From contig CAZXJI010000012.1 of NCBI GenBank assembly GCA_964640955.1, positions 38,648 through 102,647 on the forward strand: 64,000 bases of DNA, given 5' to 3'. Of the stretch, positions 43,196 to 51,793 are shown in pieces (position 1 is the stretch's first letter; each line of letters opens with the position of its first letter). A model generated the notes under the pieces. It saw nothing but the letters and a program-made list of their open reading frames with translations. It was not told the origin of the DNA and did no database searches. Source of the stretch: CAXXOK01 sp964640955 (GTDB lineage Bacteria; Bacillota; Clostridia; Christensenellales; Aristaeellaceae). The position numbers and the translations under genes are program-made.

Positions 43196-45724
43196 ATGAC
43201 AAACACAGGGGTTCCCACGGTCGGGTTGACAAGCGAACAGGCGAAAAAGCGGCAGGTCGAGTACGGCCGTAACGAATTGACACCGCGGAAGAAAGCGGGT
43301 TTCGCGCGCAAGGTGCTGCACATTCTGGCGGAACCGATGTTTCTTTTGCTGATCGTCGCCGCGCTGATCTACTTTATCCTCGGCGAGCCGCGGGACGGCG
43401 CGATCATGCTGATCTTCGTGCTCGGCGTCATCTCCATCGACGTGATTCAGGAATGGAAAACCGATAAGACGCTGAGCGCCCTTAAGGATTTGTCCGCCCC
43501 GCGCGCGCGAGTTGTCCGCGACGGCGTTGAACGGGAAATCGCCAGTGCCGACCTGGTGCCGGGCGACGTGCTGCTGCTGTCCGAGGGCGTCAAGATCCCC
43601 GCGGACGGACGGGTGCTCAAATGCAGCGATCTGTGCGTGGACGAAAGCTCGCTGACCGGCGAAGCCGAAGGCGTATGGAAGAGCGCGGTGGACGCCGCCG
43701 CCGAACCCACGGGAGATTACTGGCGCAAAGACCACTGCTACGCGGGTACGCTGGTCACGCAGGGCACGGCCGCAATACAAGTGGAGAAGATCGGCGCCGC
43801 TACGGAATACGGTAAAATCGGCGTAAACGTTGCCGCCGCGCCCGACGAACCCACCCCGCTGCAGAAGCAGACGGGTCGATTGGTCAAAACCTGCGCCGGC
43901 ATCGCGGCGGTGCTCTTCGCGCTGGTCGGCGCGGCGACCTACCTGAACATCCCCGACCACGCTCCGGGAGCACGCTTCATCGAAAGCGTGCTGTCGGGCA
44001 TCACGCTCGCGATGGCGATGATTCCCGAGGAATTCCCGGTCATCCTCACGGTGTTCCTGTCCATGGGCGCGTGGCGGCTGGCCAAGAAAAACTCGCTCGT
44101 GCGCAGGCTCCCCTCGGTGGAAACGCTGGGCGCCGTGAGCGTGCTTTGCGTGGACAAAACGGGCACCATCACCCTGAACCGGATGACCGTGCAGGAAATA
44201 TGGGCGCCGGGCGGCGACGAACACGCGCTGTGCGAAACGATGGGCCTGGGCTGCGAGACGGACGCGTACGATCCCATGGAAAAAGCCATGCTGTCCTTTT
44301 GCGACGACATGGGTATACCGAAAGAGCACCTGTTTTCCGGCGAACTGGTGAGCGAATACGCGTTTACCAACGAGCTGAAAATGATGGGCCACGTATGGCG
44401 GCGCGGCGGCAGGCTGCTCGTGGCCGCCAAGGGCTCGCCCGAGCGTCTGCTGCCGCTGTGCGACATGACGGCGGAGGAACGCGAGACCGCCGGCCATACG
44501 CTGCTCAAAATGGGCAAGGAAGGGCTGCGCGTGATCGCCGTGGGGCGCATGAGGCTCGCGGACGAAAGCGCGATCCCCGAAAAGCTCACGGACTGCCGAC
44601 TGGGATTTCTGGGTCTCGTCGGGCTTGCGGACCCGCCCCGGGAAGGCGTGGCGCGCGACATCGCCCAATGCTGCAAGGCGGGCATCCGCGTGGTGATGAT
44701 CACCGGCGACAACGGCATCACCGCCTCCGCCATCGCGCGGAAAATCGGCATCCCGGGCGCCGAGAACATCATTACGGCGGACACGCTGAAAAGCATGACC
44801 GACGAGGAACTGCGGGAGAAAGTCAAGACCGTCAGCATTTTCAGCCGCGTGATCCCCGAGCATAAGATGCGCATCGTCAAGGCGTTCCGGGATAACGGCG
44901 AGATTGTCGCCATGACCGGCGACGGCGTGAACGACGCGCCCGCGCTCAAATACGCCGACATCGGCATCGCCATGGGCAAACGGGGCAGCGAGGTCAGCCG
45001 CGAGGCGGCCGACCTGATTCTGATGGACGACAACTTTACCACGATCGTGGATACGGTGCGCGACGGCCGCCGGATTTACGATAACATCCGCAAGGCGATC
45101 GGCTATGTTTTTACCATCCATATCCCCATCGCGCTTTCCTCGCTGTTGGCGCCGCTGATGGGCATTGCGCCGGGCGCGCTGTTTCTGCTGCCCCTGCATG
45201 TGGTGCTGCTGGAATTGATTATCGACCCCACGTGCTCCGTAGTGCTGGAACGCCAGCCCGCAGAGGAGGATATTATGCGGCGTCCTCCCCGTAACGCGAA
45301 GGAGCCGATGCTCACGAAGGGCCTGCTGGTCAAAAGCCTGGCGCAGGGCCTAATGATCTTCACAGCGGCGTTCGGAACGTATCTGTGGGCGCTGGCGGGC
45401 AACCCCGTAAACGCCCCCGCGGCGCGCGCGATGGGCCTGAGCATCGTGATGCTGGCCAATCTCCTGCTGGTACAGGTGAACGCCTCCGAACGGGATTTCA
45501 TCTTTCGAACCGCGCGCCGGCTAGCTAAAGATAAGGTCATGTGGGCCGTGAACCTGCTGACGCTCGCCGGACTCGCCGCCATTTTGTACACGCCGCTTCA
45601 CGAAGTGCTTAAGCTGGCCCCGCTGAACGGCGCGCAGCTGATGACGGTGCTTGGCATGGCGCTGGTTTCCACGCTCTGGTACGAATTGGTGAAGGCGATC
45701 GCAAGTAAACGGAGCGACGCATGA
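43196..45724 (+). CDS. Cation-transporting P-type ATPase (type II-like)
   Basis: An 842-aa membrane pump. Actuator TGEAE (154-158), phosphorylation site DKTGTIT (Asp320), hinge motif TGDGVNDAPALK, and about ten membrane segments. In M4 the ion-site motif is PEEFP (277-281) instead of the PEGLP of Ca2+ pumps, and M6 reads ELIIDP (673-678) instead of the usual N-x-x-TD; the transported ion is therefore uncertain. AGGAGG precedes ATG. The stop overlaps the next gene by 4 bp. Confidence 0.92.
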   Translation: MTNTGVPTVGLTSEQAKKRQVEYGRNELTPRKKAGFARKVLHILAEPMFLLLIVAALIYFILGEPRDGAIMLIFVLGVISIDVIQEWKTDKTLSALKDLSAPRARVVRDGVEREIASADLVPGDVLLLSEGVKIPADGRVLKCSDLCVDESSLTGEAEGVWKSAVDAAAEPTGDYWRKDHCYAGTLVTQGTAAIQVEKIGAATEYGKIGVNVAAAPDEPTPLQKQTGRLVKTCAGIAAVLFALVGAATYLNIPDHAPGARFIESVLSGITLAMAMIPEEFPVILTVFLSMGAWRLAKKNSLVRRLPSVETLGAVSVLCVDKTGTITLNRMTVQEIWAPGGDEHALCETMGLGCETDAYDPMEKAMLSFCDDMGIPKEHLFSGELVSEYAFTNELKMMGHVWRRGGRLLVAAKGSPERLLPLCDMTAEERETAGHTLLKMGKEGLRVIAVGRMRLADESAIPEKLTDCRLGFLGLVGLADPPREGVARDIAQCCKAGIRVVMITGDNGITASAIARKIGIPGAENIITADTLKSMTDEELREKVKTVSIFSRVIPEHKMRIVKAFRDNGEIVAMTGDGVNDAPALKYADIGIAMGKRGSEVSREAADLILMDDNFTTIVDTVRDGRRIYDNIRKAIGYVFTIHIPIALSSLLAPLMGIAPGALFLLPLHVVLLELIIDPTCSVVLERQPAEEDIMRRPPRNAKEPMLTKGLLVKSLAQGLMIFTAAFGTYLWALAGNPVNAPAARAMGLSIVMLANLLLVQVNASERDFIFRTARRLAKDKVMWAVNLLTLAGLAAILYTPLHEVLKLAPLNGAQLMTVLGMALVSTLWYELVKAIASKRSDA

Positions 45725-46377
45725 AAACGTTGATTTACCGCCTGGCGATGGCGCGAGGGAAAAAGCCGATCACAGCGGAGTATGGAAAGCCGTTCTGGCT
45801 TCGTTTCAGCCAATGCTCCGGCGCTCTTTTCCGGCTGCTTGCCCCGCAGCTTCCCGATCTTCGCGGCAGCCTGTTCGCCTTCAACTTCCAGTTCGCGCCC
45901 GCCTACGCCGCCTGGCATCTGGCGCTTGTCAAAATGGGCGTAGACCGCGCCGACGCCGACCAAATGATCTGGCTGCTCAGCGAGCGTCTCGCGACGCTCG
46001 TCCCCCGACCCTTTCTGCACGCGGTCGGCCGCGCCTATTTTTCCAGCTTCCGAAAAAAGGCTTCCGCGCATATAGAGCGTCAGCAGCGGGGCGAGCTGCA
46101 CCCATGGGACTGGACGATCCGCTACCGGGAAACCGACGAGAATGCCTTTGAAATCGATATCACCCGCTGCGCCATGCAACGGTTCGCCCGCGAGCACGGG
46201 GCGGAGGGGATGCTTCCCGGCATCTGCCGGATGGATTACCTGTTCGCCTGGCTGATGGGCAACGGTTTTCATCGCACGAAAACGCTCGGCGACGGAGACG
46301 ATTGTTGCGATTGCCGTTATCAGCTGGAAGGCAGCTGCGAGTGGGCCCCGGAAAAAGGGTTCCATGACAGAAAATAA
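45721..46377 (+). CDS. L-2-amino-thiazoline-4-carboxylic acid hydrolase family protein
   Basis: A 218-aa protein with the family's C-terminal signature MDYLFAWLMGNGFHRT followed by GDGDDCCDCRY. Characterised members open the thiazoline ring of ATC to N-carbamoyl-cysteine, but most clostridial homologues are untested. Its ATG overlaps the ATPase stop (ATGA), so the two are translated together; the functional link is unknown. A strong palindrome follows the stop codon. Confidence 0.85.
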   Translation: MKTLIYRLAMARGKKPITAEYGKPFWLRFSQCSGALFRLLAPQLPDLRGSLFAFNFQFAPAYAAWHLALVKMGVDRADADQMIWLLSERLATLVPRPFLHAVGRAYFSSFRKKASAHIERQQRGELHPWDWTIRYRETDENAFEIDITRCAMQRFAREHGAEGMLPGICRMDYLFAWLMGNGFHRTKTLGDGDDCCDCRYQLEGSCEWAPEKGFHDRK

Positions 46378-46380
46378 AAT

Positions 46381-46432
46381 TGACAGACGAAACACCGGTG
46401 ATCCGTTCGGATCACCGGTGTTTCGTCTGTCA
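46381..46432. terminator. 52-nt perfect palindrome between convergent operons
   Basis: 25-bp perfect arms (46381-46405 and 46408-46432) separated by TT. Read on the minus strand it is followed by the T-rich ATTTTATTTTC, so it should terminate the permease/thioredoxin operon. It starts 3 bp after the hydrolase stop and may also protect that mRNA end. Confidence 0.75.
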
Positions 46433-46442
46433 TCTGGGTTCC

Positions 46443-46613
46443 TCACTGCGCGGCACCTGCCTCTTCCCCACAGCAGGCACACGCGGAACCGCACTCGCAA
46501 CCGAACCGGTCGCCACATTCTCCTGCATGATGCCGGATTGCAGCGCCCAGAAGCCGATTTCCTCGAAGCTCCGTCCAGTCCCCCTCAAGCATTTTCCTGA
46601 CTTGTAACTCCAT
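46443..46613 (-). CDS. Small cysteine-rich protein (putative)
   Basis: A 56-residue frame MELQVRKMLEGDWTEL... ending in a Cys cluster (CGDRFGCECGSACACCGEE) that suits metal or metalloid binding. AAAGGATGG lies about 10 nt upstream. It is in line with, and 83 bp after, the thioredoxin gene, and the operon terminator starts 10 bp after its stop. A competing 32-codon frame (46584-46682) overlaps its start. No family recognised. Confidence 0.42.
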   Translation of the reverse strand: MELQVRKMLEGDWTELRGNRLLGAAIRHHAGECGDRFGCECGSACACCGEEAGAAQ

Positions 46614-46696
46614 AAGCCGAGAACCATCCTTTCGTGTTGCTGGCGATCCTGACGAGAATGCCCGCGGCATTGCCTTTCTTCATCGAAAAACCCCCT

Positions 46697-47044
46697 TCAG
46701 CACGACCTGACCTTTCTCAGGAGCTTCACAACCTCCTCGGTTTTCAATACCTTGCCGTAAGAAACCACATTTCCGTCCACCACGAGGGCCGGCGTAGACA
46801 TGACGCCGTACGCAGCGATCTGCGAAAAATCGGTCACATGGTCGATGGCCGTATCCATGCCGAGCTGCCCGAGGGCTTCGACGGTCGCCGCCTCAAGCAG
46901 GTTGCATTTGGCGCATCCGCTGCCCAGCACCTTCACGCCCGCGCCTCCCGTTCTGGCGTTCTCCGCCCCGGCCATGCTTTCCGCGTCGCAGTTTCCCCCA
47001 CAGCAGCAGCATGATTTTCCGTTTCCCCGACCGAATGTTGCCAT
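46697..47044 (-). CDS. Thioredoxin-fold redox protein (TM0996/MTH895 glutaredoxin-like)
   Basis: A 115-aa protein. The thioredoxin-like fold carries the redox pair CAKC in VLGSGCAKCNLLE, with STPALVVDG as the cis-proline loop. The N-terminal extension holds a CCCCGGNC cluster absent from minimal family members. It lies downstream of the ArsR/permease genes, a common arrangement for metalloid or thiol-reactive-compound efflux systems. Cytoplasmic; probably reduces the substrate or the sensor. Confidence 0.88.
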   Translation of the reverse strand: MATFGRGNGKSCCCCGGNCDAESMAGAENARTGGAGVKVLGSGCAKCNLLEAATVEALGQLGMDTAIDHVTDFSQIAAYGVMSTPALVVDGNVVSYGKVLKTEEVVKLLRKVRSC

Positions 47045-47144
47045 GTTACACCCATTCCTTTTTTTGATTGATGGAAACGCGCGTGCTTCCTTGCGCGCAG
47101 ACCCGGGAACCCATTACCGGATACCGCGTATCGTCGTCGTCTCC

Positions 47145-48158
47145 TTACAGGATGAACCCCTGAATCGCGTTGAAGAAGTAGCCCACGACGATGATCCCGA
47201 CCGTGCAGATGGCGATGAACAGGGCCAGCAGCTTCGGTTTGACCGCCTTGCGCAGCATGACCATGGAGGGAAGCGAGAGCGTGGTGACCGCCATCATGAA
47301 AGACAGGATGGTGCCCAGCTGCGCTCCCTTGTACAAAAGCGCTTCCGCAATCGGGATGGTGCCGAAGATGTCGGCGTACATCGGAACGCCGATCAGGGTT
47401 GCCAGAACGACGCCGAAAGGATTATGGCTCCCCAGCACGAGCGACACCCATTCCTCCGGAATCCAGTTGTGGATCACCGCACCGATGCCCACGCCGACGA
47501 GGATGTAGGGAAATACCTTGCGGAAGGTGGACAGCATCTGTTCCCTGGCGTAGGCCAGCCGATCCCGCTTCGTCAGGTCCGGCGATTCGATGTCCACGCT
47601 TCCGGCCTTGAGGATAAAGCTTTCCACGTGCTTTTCCATATGCAGCTTCTCGATGATCGTGCCCCCGACGACCGCGATCACCAGGCCGACGACCACGTAG
47701 ATCACGGCCACTTCCGCCCCGAAAATGCTCATGAGCAGAAGCAGCGAACCCAGGTCCACCATCGGGGAGGAAATGAGGAACGAAAACGTGACGCCCACCG
47801 GAAGCCCGGCGGAGGTGAAGCCGATGAACAGCGGAATGGAGGAGCAGGAGCAGAAAGGCGTCACCGTGCCCAGGAGCGCCGCGATGCCGTTGGCCCACAC
47901 GCCGTGAAACCGTCCGAGGATTTTTTTGCTGCGTTCCGGTGGGAAATAGCTTTGGATATAGCTGATGAGAAAGATCAGCAAACACAGGAGGATCGTGATC
48001 TTGATCACGTCGTAGAGGAAGAACTCGACGCTGCCGCCCAGGCGGGCGGACGTATCGAGCCCCAGGGCGGACAGGCCGCCGTTCAGCAGGCCGTCCAGCC
48101 ATTTCATGCCGAGGACCTGATACTGGAAAAAATCCCAGATCGCCTTCAGTCGTTGCAT
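47145..48158 (-). CDS. Permease of the DUF318/ArsP family
   Basis: A 337-aa membrane protein with about eight to nine segments and the invariant TPFCSCSSIPLF motif followed by PVGVTFSFLISSP. ArsP members export methylated arsenicals; others have unknown cargo. An ArsR gene upstream with a CAC metal motif supports metalloid export. A 173-bp palindromic insertion lies between the two genes, so the usual short arsR-permease spacing is disrupted here. Confidence 0.88.
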   Translation of the reverse strand: MQRLKAIWDFFQYQVLGMKWLDGLLNGGLSALGLDTSARLGGSVEFFLYDVIKITILLCLLIFLISYIQSYFPPERSKKILGRFHGVWANGIAALLGTVTPFCSCSSIPLFIGFTSAGLPVGVTFSFLISSPMVDLGSLLLLMSIFGAEVAVIYVVVGLVIAVVGGTIIEKLHMEKHVESFILKAGSVDIESPDLTKRDRLAYAREQMLSTFRKVFPYILVGVGIGAVIHNWIPEEWVSLVLGSHNPFGVVLATLIGVPMYADIFGTIPIAEALLYKGAQLGTILSFMMAVTTLSLPSMVMLRKAVKPKLLALFIAICTVGIIVVGYFFNAIQGFIL

Positions 48159-48185
48159 CGCGGGGTGAGCCTCTCTTTCAATGGA

Positions 48186-48358
48186 GCCCTAGGTAACCGC
48201 CGATTCAATCGCTTTGCGGCTACCAAAGCAGCGTGCCGCAGATTCGGGTGAGAAAAGCCGAAGGAATAGTGGGGCTATTTCAAGGCTTTTCGAGCCCAAA
48301 GGTGCGGTGCTCTGCAAAGGCAGACGTGAAGGGTATTTGTTCAGCGGTTACCTGGGGC
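48186..48358. mobile_element. Palindromic MITE-like element, 173 bp
   Basis: Terminal inverted repeats GCCCTAGGTAACCGC (48186-48200) and the complement of GCCCCAGGTAACCGC (48344-48358). The two halves continue as an imperfect inverted repeat (for example GAAAAGCC and GGCTTTTC at 48251-48280). No reading frame of note; no clear target-site duplication. This is the pattern of a non-autonomous miniature element. Only this copy is in the window. Confidence 0.65.
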
Positions 48359-48403
48359 GATTATGCAAACCGGAACCGATGCGGCCGAGCGCCGCAAGGG
48401 CCG

Positions 48404-48733
48404 TCAGCCGGGCGGCTTTGCCGGATGGCAGCAGAGATTCGCATCCGGGACCCCGTTTGGCGTCGTCAGCTGCTTGAGCAGGCTCGCGGCGCGGGCGGCG
48501 CCCTCTCCGCTCAGGCTGTAATGCGTCCATTTTCCTTCCTGCCGGCTTTGGACGATGCCGGATTCCACCAGCACCTTCATATGGTAGGAAAGGCCGGATT
48601 GGCCCAGGTCCAGCTGTTCCAGCAGCACGCAGGCGCATTTTTCCCCGCCGCGGAGCAGCGCGAGTATCCTCAGCCGATTCTCATCGCAGAATGCCCTGAA
48701 CACCTTTGCCTGTTCCCCGTAAACCGCATCCAT
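48404..48733 (-). CDS. ArsR family metalloregulator
   Basis: A 109-aa winged-helix repressor: FCDENRLRILALLRGGEKCACVLLEQL, then the recognition helix GQSGLSYHMKVL and the wing RQEGKWTHYSLS. The CAC in the alpha3 helix is the position of the As(III)/Sb(III)-binding ELCVCDL motif. The C-terminal NLCCH adds more thiols. I start at MDAVYGEQ (48733); an ATG 15 nt upstream has no Shine-Dalgarno. It has its own promoter with a dyad operator. Confidence 0.92.
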   Translation of the reverse strand: MDAVYGEQAKVFRAFCDENRLRILALLRGGEKCACVLLEQLDLGQSGLSYHMKVLVESGIVQSRQEGKWTHYSLSGEGAARAASLLKQLTTPNGVPDANLCCHPAKPPG

Positions 48734-48743
48734 GCGATCACCC

Positions 48744-48799
48744 CACATCAAAAATAGTTGATGTGAACACACTATAGCGTTCAGATCGATTTTTGTCAA
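48744..48799 (-). promoter_or_regulatory. arsR promoter and ArsR operator
   Basis: Minus strand: TTGACA (48799-48794), 17-bp spacer, TATAGT (48776-48771), then the dyad CACATCAA-aaatag-TTGATGTG (48744-48765) over the start site. ATCAA/TTGAT half-sites are usual for ArsR proteins. Confidence 0.82.
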
Positions 48800-48975
48800 T
48801 ATGTTTTGACGCAAAATTCAAAAAAACGTTCAACCCGGCGCGACGGCCCGCGGCAAACGGGGCTGATCCTCGCGTCGGAAAGAGCGGGGCGAAGGCACTA
48901 TGGACTTGTCGCCGTCACAGACGGATACCGATCACCCCTCGCGACCCTCGAAAGAACGGCGGGGGCGGCCGCCGA

Positions 48976-49182
48976 TCAATCCAGCTTGCTGAAAAGAACC
49001 GTCCGTTCCTTCATGGAAATCTTCCCGACCCGATACCCGTATGCCGCGAGTTCCTTTTTGTAGTTCAGGAAAGAATGGTCGAGCGGTATGCCGGCGATTT
49101 CGCCGATCTCCTCAAAGGTCAGTTTGAAGGTCGCGTCCCCGCGCCGCCGGACATACTCCCACAGGGCGTCATATTTGCTCAT
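48976..49182 (-). CDS. Small conserved protein (DUF7662-like)
   Basis: A 68-aa protein: MSKYDALWEYV, LTFEEIGEIAGIPLDHSFLNYKKEL, GYRVGKISMKERTVLF. The LTFEEI...DHSFLN pattern recurs in small clostridial and bacillar proteins of unknown function, sometimes described as having a DNA-binding-like fold. GGGGGAG lies 6 nt before ATG. No partner gene nearby. Confidence 0.72.
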   Translation of the reverse strand: MSKYDALWEYVRRRGDATFKLTFEEIGEIAGIPLDHSFLNYKKELAAYGYRVGKISMKERTVLFSKLD

Positions 49183-49280
49183 GTGCGCTCCCCCTTCTTC
49201 CTTCCCGCCGCTTCAAAGAACATCCTTGCTAAAAGGATAAACGGATCGTGCGGTTTTGACAAGGGCTGTCGGGCGGTTTA

Positions 49281-49289
49281 TGGTATAAT
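49281..49289 (+). promoter_or_regulatory. Extended -10 promoter of the DUF3795 gene
   Basis: TGGTATAAT, a TG-n extended -10, about 87 bp before the start codon. A TTGACA at 49256-49261 is too far (about 22 bp) for a standard spacer. Confidence 0.5.
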
Positions 49290-49375
49290 AAGCAAAAGGC
49301 GCCGGGCCCGGCCACCGCAAAAGCGCTTGAGGCCCCCGTGCCGCCGAAAAACCGACCTGACGGGAGGAGACGCAA

Positions 49376-49882
49376 ATGGCGGATTACGCCTACGGGTACT
49401 GCGGGATGCCGTGCGCCCTGTGCACGCGTTACCGGACGGTGGGCACGAGCCGGTGCCCCGGATGCTCCCACGACGGGTATTACACGGAACCCTGCAAGGT
49501 CCATCACTGTTGTCGGGCCAAGGAACTTGCGCACTGCGGAGCCTGCGCCGCCTTTCCCTGCGAAAAGCTGGGAAAGATGGGCGACTTCAGCGACCTGAAC
49601 ACCAACCACGTCAAGGAAAGAACCTGCCGCAGGGTCGCGGCGGAGGGCTTCGACGCCTGGTACGGGGAGTATGCGGAGCGCGCCGACCTGCTGACCGTCG
49701 CGCTGGAACGCTACAACAACGGGCGCATGAAGCGGGCCCTGTGCGAGCTGTTCATCCGGGAGGAAATCCGGACGCTGCGCGAGATCATGCGCAGGGCCGA
49801 AGCCCTGTCCGGCCAACCCGCACGGGAAGCCGGAAAGGTGTTCCTGGCCATCGTCGAGGACGTCCGCAAAGAGGTCGGGTAA
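49376..49882 (+). CDS. DUF3795 cysteine-rich protein
   Basis: A 168-aa protein that begins YAYGYCGMPCALC, followed by CPGCSHDGYYTEPCKVHHCC and HCGACAAFPCEKL, the cysteine pattern of DUF3795 proteins (probable metal binding). The C-terminal half is helical. Function unknown. GGAGGAGACG precedes ATG. Confidence 0.88.
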   Translation: MADYAYGYCGMPCALCTRYRTVGTSRCPGCSHDGYYTEPCKVHHCCRAKELAHCGACAAFPCEKLGKMGDFSDLNTNHVKERTCRRVAAEGFDAWYGEYAERADLLTVALERYNNGRMKRALCELFIREEIRTLREIMRRAEALSGQPAREAGKVFLAIVEDVRKEVG

Positions 49883-49963
49883 CGCCACTGAGCGGGCGGA
49901 ACGCACCCGCCCCGCCACCGCTTTGCCTTGCCGACCGACAGAACAAGGGAAAAGAGGAGATTT

Positions 49964-50548
49964 ATGAAAAGGCTGATCCTGGTCACCTCGCCGCCCGCCT
50001 GCGGCAAAACCTACGTTTCCAAAAAGCTGGCCGAGAACCTCAAACACGTGGTGTACCTGGACAAGGATACGCTGATCGTGCTCTCCAAGCAGATCTTCGC
50101 GGTGGCTCACGAGGAATACAATCGCAGTTCGCCCTTTTTTGAAAAGCATATCCGCGATTACGAATACGCCGCCATCGTAGACCTCGCTCTGGACGCGCTG
50201 GCATACGACGACATCGTGCTGATCAACGCGCCCTTCTCCCGCGAGATACGCGACAAAACCTATATGGACGCCCTGCGCGACCGGCTGCGGCAAAAGGGCG
50301 CAAGGCTGACCGTCATCTGGGTGCAAACGAGCCCGGAGGTGTGCCACCGGCGCATGATCAACCGCAACAGCGACCGCGACAAATGGAAGCTGGAACACTG
50401 GGACCAATACGTGGCGGGCGTCAATTTTGCCATCCCCGAAGAGCTGGACGACCCCGCCGTGAAGGACGACCTGCTGATTTTCAACAACAATTCCGACGCG
50501 GAATTTAACGCCTCCATGAAGGAAATACTGGCGGTCATCGAAAAGTAG
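49964..50548 (+). CDS. P-loop (AAA_33-type) kinase-like protein
   Basis: A 194-aa small ATPase/kinase: Walker A SPPACGKTYVSKKLA, then VYLDKDTL, a Walker B-like DDIVLINAPFSRE, and the lid region EVCHRRMINRNSDRDKW. The family includes small-molecule kinases; the substrate is unknown. The start is at 49964, with AGAGGAGA before it. It is 81 bp after the DUF3795 gene on the same strand. Confidence 0.82.
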   Translation: MKRLILVTSPPACGKTYVSKKLAENLKHVVYLDKDTLIVLSKQIFAVAHEEYNRSSPFFEKHIRDYEYAAIVDLALDALAYDDIVLINAPFSREIRDKTYMDALRDRLRQKGARLTVIWVQTSPEVCHRRMINRNSDRDKWKLEHWDQYVAGVNFAIPEELDDPAVKDDLLIFNNNSDAEFNASMKEILAVIEK

Positions 50549-50596
50549 GCATGCCTGATCCCGCGCCGCAGCCGGGCCTTGCCGACCGTACCGCGC

Positions 50597-51598
50597 TTAT
50601 TCCTTCGGTATCCATAGGGATTGGGACACGTCCATTTCAGAATCGTCCTGCACCAGTTGAAGGATGCGCGCCGCGTCCTCGTCCTCGGCAAGCACGGGGC
50701 GAAAGTCGTTCTCCGGGGCGCTTCCGGAGGTGAGCACGGGGATCAGGTCGATGTCGACGCCCAGATAGGCGCCGGCATCGTCGAAACGCAGGGTGGCGCG
50801 GGCCAGCACGGCGTCGAAGGTTTTCATGTCTTTCGTACCGCCGAAAACCAGGTTGCCGAGGCTGTAGAGCACGGCGCAGCCGTCCCGGTTTTCCACGCCC
50901 TGCACCACGTGCGGGTGGGTGCCCACCACGATGTCCGCGCCGCTGTTCACGGCGTACTGCGCCATTCGTTCCTGCTTTCCGTCATGCCTGGGGTCGTACT
51001 CCACGCCCCAGTGGCAGGAATAGACGATCACGTCGCAGCCCATCTTTTTCAGCTTTTGAATGTCGCGGTAGACGATCGCCTTGTTTTGTAAGAAAACGGT
51101 CTCACGGCAGCCGCCGAAGCCGATTTTGTGCCCGTCCTTTTCGAACACGAACAGGTTCTTGTACCCGCAGTACTCGACGCCTACCGCCTCCAGCGCGGCC
51201 TTGGTGCTCTCTTCGCCGCTCCGGTTGTAGTCGATGTAATGGTTGTTGGCAATGTTCACCGCTTCTATGCCGGCGTCCACCAGCATTTGCGCGTAGGCCG
51301 TCTTGCCGCGGAAGGTGTGCTGCTTTTTATTGTTATGGCCTTTGAAGCTGTCCTGCAGCACGCACTCCAGGTTGACCAGCGTCAGATCATCCTGCCGAAA
51401 CAGGTCGCCGACGCCCGAAAAGCACCAGTCCATACCGTTCGCCGCTACGCAGTCCTCAAAGTTACCGGCGTCGCCCACCCATTCTTCCCGCGTGCCCAGC
51501 ACGCAATCGCCGCCGAAGGTCAGCGTGATTTCGGTTTCCGCCGTCGCCGCGTTCATCAACAGGCACAGGATCAGGATTGTCATCCATGTCTTTCGCAA
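50597..51598 (-). CDS. CapA family secreted phosphatase-like protein
   Basis: A 333-aa protein of the poly-gamma-glutamate CapA/PGA_cap metallophosphatase family. After a signal peptide (MRKTWMTILILCLLMNAATA) come LTFGGDCVLG, NLECVLQ, NIANNHYIDY, YSCHWGVEY and GTHPHVVQG, the metal and active-site motifs. I start at a TTG (51598): a perfect GGAGG lies 8 nt upstream, while in-frame ATGs further up have none. Acts outside the membrane on a polymer or glycan; substrate unknown. Confidence 0.88.
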   Translation of the reverse strand: MRKTWMTILILCLLMNAATAETEITLTFGGDCVLGTREEWVGDAGNFEDCVAANGMDWCFSGVGDLFRQDDLTLVNLECVLQDSFKGHNNKKQHTFRGKTAYAQMLVDAGIEAVNIANNHYIDYNRSGEESTKAALEAVGVEYCGYKNLFVFEKDGHKIGFGGCRETVFLQNKAIVYRDIQKLKKMGCDVIVYSCHWGVEYDPRHDGKQERMAQYAVNSGADIVVGTHPHVVQGVENRDGCAVLYSLGNLVFGGTKDMKTFDAVLARATLRFDDAGAYLGVDIDLIPVLTSGSAPENDFRPVLAEDEDAARILQLVQDDSEMDVSQSLWIPKE

Positions 51599-51698
51599 CT
51601 TCGTATCCTCCGTACACCTCATAAGATGGAGAATAAGAAGGTTTGGTTCATCATAAATCATAACGAATCGGCACCGTCGGCTTCCCGGGCGCGTGAAA

Positions 51699-51727
51699 AG
51701 GCGGCTTTCCGTTCGGGAAAGCCGCCT
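51699..51727 (-). terminator. Terminator after the decayed gene
   Basis: Perfect 12-bp arms (51699-51710 and 51716-51727) with a 5-nt loop; TTTTCACG follows on the minus strand. Confidence 0.7.
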
Positions 51728-51793
51728 GACAATGAAACGCCGCCGGAAGCAGGCAGGGGCAATCCTCCCTGCGCACCGTTCACGCCATGGCGT

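Noticed and set aside
46584..46682. 32-codon frame after the thioredoxin gene
   Set aside because: It has a usable ribosome-binding site but overlaps the more convincing Cys-rich frame and has no recognisable sequence features.
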